Shown here piece by piece: positions 62,310-64,000 of a stretch of 64,000 nucleotides of DNA. Position 1 is the stretch's first letter. Every line of letters begins with the position of its first letter. The position numbers and the translations under genes were made by a program. The stretch is from Pedobacter sp. AK013. GTDB taxonomy: Bacteria > Bacteroidota > Bacteroidia > Sphingobacteriales > Sphingobacteriaceae. Where the stretch lies: contig NZ_JACHCQ010000013.1 of NCBI RefSeq assembly GCF_014205835.1, positions 1-64,000 of the forward strand. The letters are read 5' to 3'. The notes under the pieces were generated by a model, which saw nothing but the letters and a program-made list of their open reading frames with translations, searched no databases and was not told the origin of the DNA.

Positions 62310-62340
62310 AACCTTACAGGTTTTAAAAACCTGTAAGGTT
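62310..62340. repeat. 15-bp palindrome, family E
   Basis: AACCTTACAGGTTTT, one A, then its exact reverse complement. Partner of 37834-37864 with a compensating TA/CG change. Between nadA and the symporter. Confidence 0.85.
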
Positions 62341-62349
62341 TGATCTATT

Positions 62350-63348
62350 TTATAACCCCAGCTCCGCTGAAATATCCAGCATTCTTTGAATCGGTTTACG
62401 GGCAAGCTCAATAATATGCTCAGGTACAGTTACTTCTGGCAAACCATTTTTAATACATAAATATAGTTTTTCTAAAGTATTTCTTTTCATGTATGGGCAA
62501 TCGTTACAAGCACAGCTGTTATTCGGCGGTGCCGGAATAAATGTTTTTGTTGGATTTGCCTTCTCCATCTGGTGGATAATGCCACTTTCGGTTGCTACAA
62601 TAAATTCCGTTGCCGGGTTGGTAATGGTATATTTTAAAAGTCCGGTTGTTGAACCGATATAATCGGCCATTTTCAAAACCACTTCTTCACATTCCGGGTG
62701 TGCAATAAACTTAGCATTCGGATGGCGTTCTTTTAGCTTTGTAATTTTCTCCTGCGAAAAAATTTCATGTACCATACAGGCACCATTCCACAATACCAAA
62801 TCGCGTCCGGTTTTCTTTGCTACATAAGCACCTAGATTTCGATCGGGACCGAATATTATTTTTTGGTCTTTAGGTAAACTCTCTACAATTTGAACCGCAT
62901 TCGTACTTGTACAAACAATATCACTTAAAGCTTTTAATTCGGCCGTACAGTTTACATAAGTGATAACCAGGTGATCTGGATATTTTTCTTTAAACTTTCT
63001 AAACAGATGGGGCGGACAACTATCTGCTAATGAGCATCCTGCTTTTACATCCGGTAATAAAACAGTTTTATCAGGCGATAAAATCTTTGCTGTTTCGGCC
63101 ATAAAATGCACGCCGGCAAACACAATTACATCAGCATCTGTTTTTGCCGCTTCTTGCGATAATCCTAAACTATCGCCAATATAATCTGCAATATCTTGAA
63201 TGTCAGGCTCTTGGTAGTAATGTGCAAGAATAATGGCATTCTTTTCCTTTTTTAATTTCTCAATCTCGGCAAAAAGATCAAGCGTAGGATCAATTTCTTC
63301 TTCTGCGAAACCTTTTTTATTGATTTCTTCTAAGACATCTATGTTCAT
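62350..63348 (-). CDS. nadA: Quinolinate synthase
   Basis: Condenses iminoaspartate with dihydroxyacetone phosphate to quinolinate in NAD synthesis, using a 4Fe-4S cluster. Likely ligands: Cys105 in [10 protein letters not shown], Cys191 in NGACMVHE and Cys284 in CNDCPYM. 332 aa. nadB, which makes its substrate, starts divergently about 450 bp away. Confidence 0.96.
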   Translation of the reverse strand: MNIDVLEEINKKGFAEEEIDPTLDLFAEIEKLKKEKNAIILAHYYQEPDIQDIADYIGDSLGLSQEAAKTDADVIVFAGVHFMAETAKILSPDKTVLLPDVKAGCSLADSCPPHLFRKFKEKYPDHLVITYVNCTAELKALSDIVCTSTNAVQIVESLPKDQKIIFGPDRNLGAYVAKKTGRDLVLWNGACMVHEIFSQEKITKLKERHPNAKFIAHPECEEVVLKMADYIGSTTGLLKYTITNPATEFIVATESGIIHQMEKANPTKTFIPAPPNNSCACNDCPYMKRNTLEKLYLCIKNGLPEVTVPEHIIELARKPIQRMLDISAELGL

Positions 63349-63374
63349 TTTAAAATTTTCCTTTTTTGAATTTT

Positions 63375-63405
63375 GACGTTGGTCAAAGATAAAGCTTTCA
63401 ACGTC
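63375..63405 (-). promoter_or_regulatory. nadA promoter box inside an inverted repeat
   Basis: GACGTTG-N17-CAACGTC surrounds a minus-strand TATCTTTG (63384-63391), a match to TAnnTTTG, about 36 bp before the nadA ATG. A candidate operator for NAD-dependent control. Confidence 0.45.
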
Positions 63406-63786
63406 TCAATAATTAATAAGTATTTTTAAATAAATAAATCTTGTTTGTTTATTAGTGTGTTAGTATTGTTGGCAAGTTTCGAAAAAAAGTTCTTTTATAT
63501 AAGTTGTTAATCGTTTACTAACATTTAGATTACATTTCTCTAATATCATGAGTTTGATTTTCAGCACTATCGAAAAGTCGCTCAATTTTTATCAATACTC
63601 GAATGTTAATTGTTTATAAGTGGGTAAAAAGTTAATTACTTGTACAAAGGTGCTCAAAAATTACTTAAAAGATTGTGGCAAATTGTCTTTTTAGAGTAGC
63701 TTTAAACATTCAAATTTATTTGTTAGGATAATTTAGACACAGAGTTAACATTTATCAACTAGTTGTTAACATCGTGGATAAAGTAA
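63406..63786. other. AT-rich region between nadA and nadB
   Basis: No gene seen. It contains repeated GTTAAC/GTTAAT words, a GTTAAC...GTTAAC pair near 63746-63770 and CGTGGATAA (one mismatch from a DnaA box). Divergent promoters must lie here. Confidence 0.5.
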
Positions 63787-63798
63787 ATGTTTTTATTA

Positions 63799-64000
63799 AT
63801 GAGGAAAGTAGATTTTCTGGTAATTGGTTCAGGTATAGCGGGTTTGAGTTTTGCGCTTAAAGCAGCAAAGTTTGGTAAGGTTTTAATTGTTACCAAGTCG
63901 AACGAAGACGAATCGAATACAAAATACGCTCAGGGCGGTGTTGCAGTCGTGGTAGATAAAGGTGATTCTTTTGAGAAACATATTGAAGATACTTTGATTG
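63799..64000 (+). CDS. nadB: L-aspartate oxidase, N-terminal part (cut by window edge)
   Basis: Oxidises aspartate to iminoaspartate, the substrate of NadA. The visible 67 residues include the FAD site [19 protein letters not shown] and YAQGGVAVV, as in NadB. The frame is open from an ATG at 63787 (adding MFLL), but 63799 is the usual start. The reading frame is intact to the window end. Divergent pairing with nadA supports the assignment. Confidence 0.93.
   Translation, partial: MRKVDFLVIGSGIAGLSFALKAAKFGKVLIVTKSNEDESNTKYAQGGVAVVVDKGDSFEKHIEDTLI

Noticed and set aside
1-64000. CRISPR array, prophage or integrative element
   Set aside because: No regularly spaced direct repeats with unique spacers, no phage or integrase genes; repeats seen are dispersed palindromes or short 7-bp arrays.
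1-64000. tRNA or rRNA genes
   Set aside because: No cloverleaf with a GGTTC-type arm and matching acceptor stem, and no rRNA-like stretch, was recognised in the spacers; a tRNAscan run would settle it.

Overview
The window is chromosomal DNA of a member of the Bacteroidota, most like Pedobacter or another Sphingobacteriaceae. This rests on low GC; promoter boxes of the Bacteroidota type TAnnTTTG with few Shine-Dalgarno sequences; a ribosomal protein S16 with a long Ala/Glu tail; an Mrp without its CPxC motif; a SusC-type plug signature; and a 7TMR-DISM sensor kinase. The assignment is by recognition, not by a database search. No prophage, transposase, CRISPR array, rRNA or tRNA was seen; nearly all genes are housekeeping or cell-envelope genes.

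Layout. 0.2-13 kb: proB, an S9 oligopeptidase, an M16 peptidase, peptide deformylase, small envelope proteins including one frameshifted gene, a NifU-like/Mrp iron-sulfur pair, a GT51 transglycosylase with an AsmA-like N-terminus, hpt and psd. 13.6-18.1 kb (minus strand): an MscS channel and the rpsP-rimM-trmD-rplS translation cluster, interrupted by a small membrane protein/XRE regulator pair. 18.2-26.6 kb: a deoxyribonucleotidase, a large VIT/vWA protein, a YbjQ protein, pfkA, a two-part DsbD system and birA. 26.6-34.3 kb: rsfS-ftsH-LUD, a putative secreted cysteine peptidase, a two-component system and a FabH-like synthase. 34.3-42.5 kb: a TPR protein, a zinc-ribbon protein, a Nif3-like protein, TM2 and DUF2752 proteins, mfd and a DUF3820 protein. 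42.7-49.7 kb: a FrnE-like oxidoreductase, an M14 peptidase and B12-riboswitch-controlled metE. 50-60 kb: thioesterase, methyltransferase, cdsA, CPBP protease, dusB, apaG, zinc metallopeptidase, FAD oxidoreductase, purU and rmuC. 60-64 kb: thiL, a DAACS symporter, nadA and the start of divergent nadB.

The most informative material is between the genes. There are many palindromic repeats bounded by GTCAT...ATGAC in several sequence families, some supplying terminators and one supplying a stop codon. There are arrays of 7-bp period at gene ends and in front of trmD. Three copies of a structured element carry a compensating change in the closing stem. A cobalamin riboswitch has a possible competing stem. 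Three direct repeats at 21-22 bp spacing lie in front of the XRE pair. I found no convincing new multi-gene system; the best leads are the structured intergenic elements, the XRE iterons and the VIT/SusC-plug fusion.
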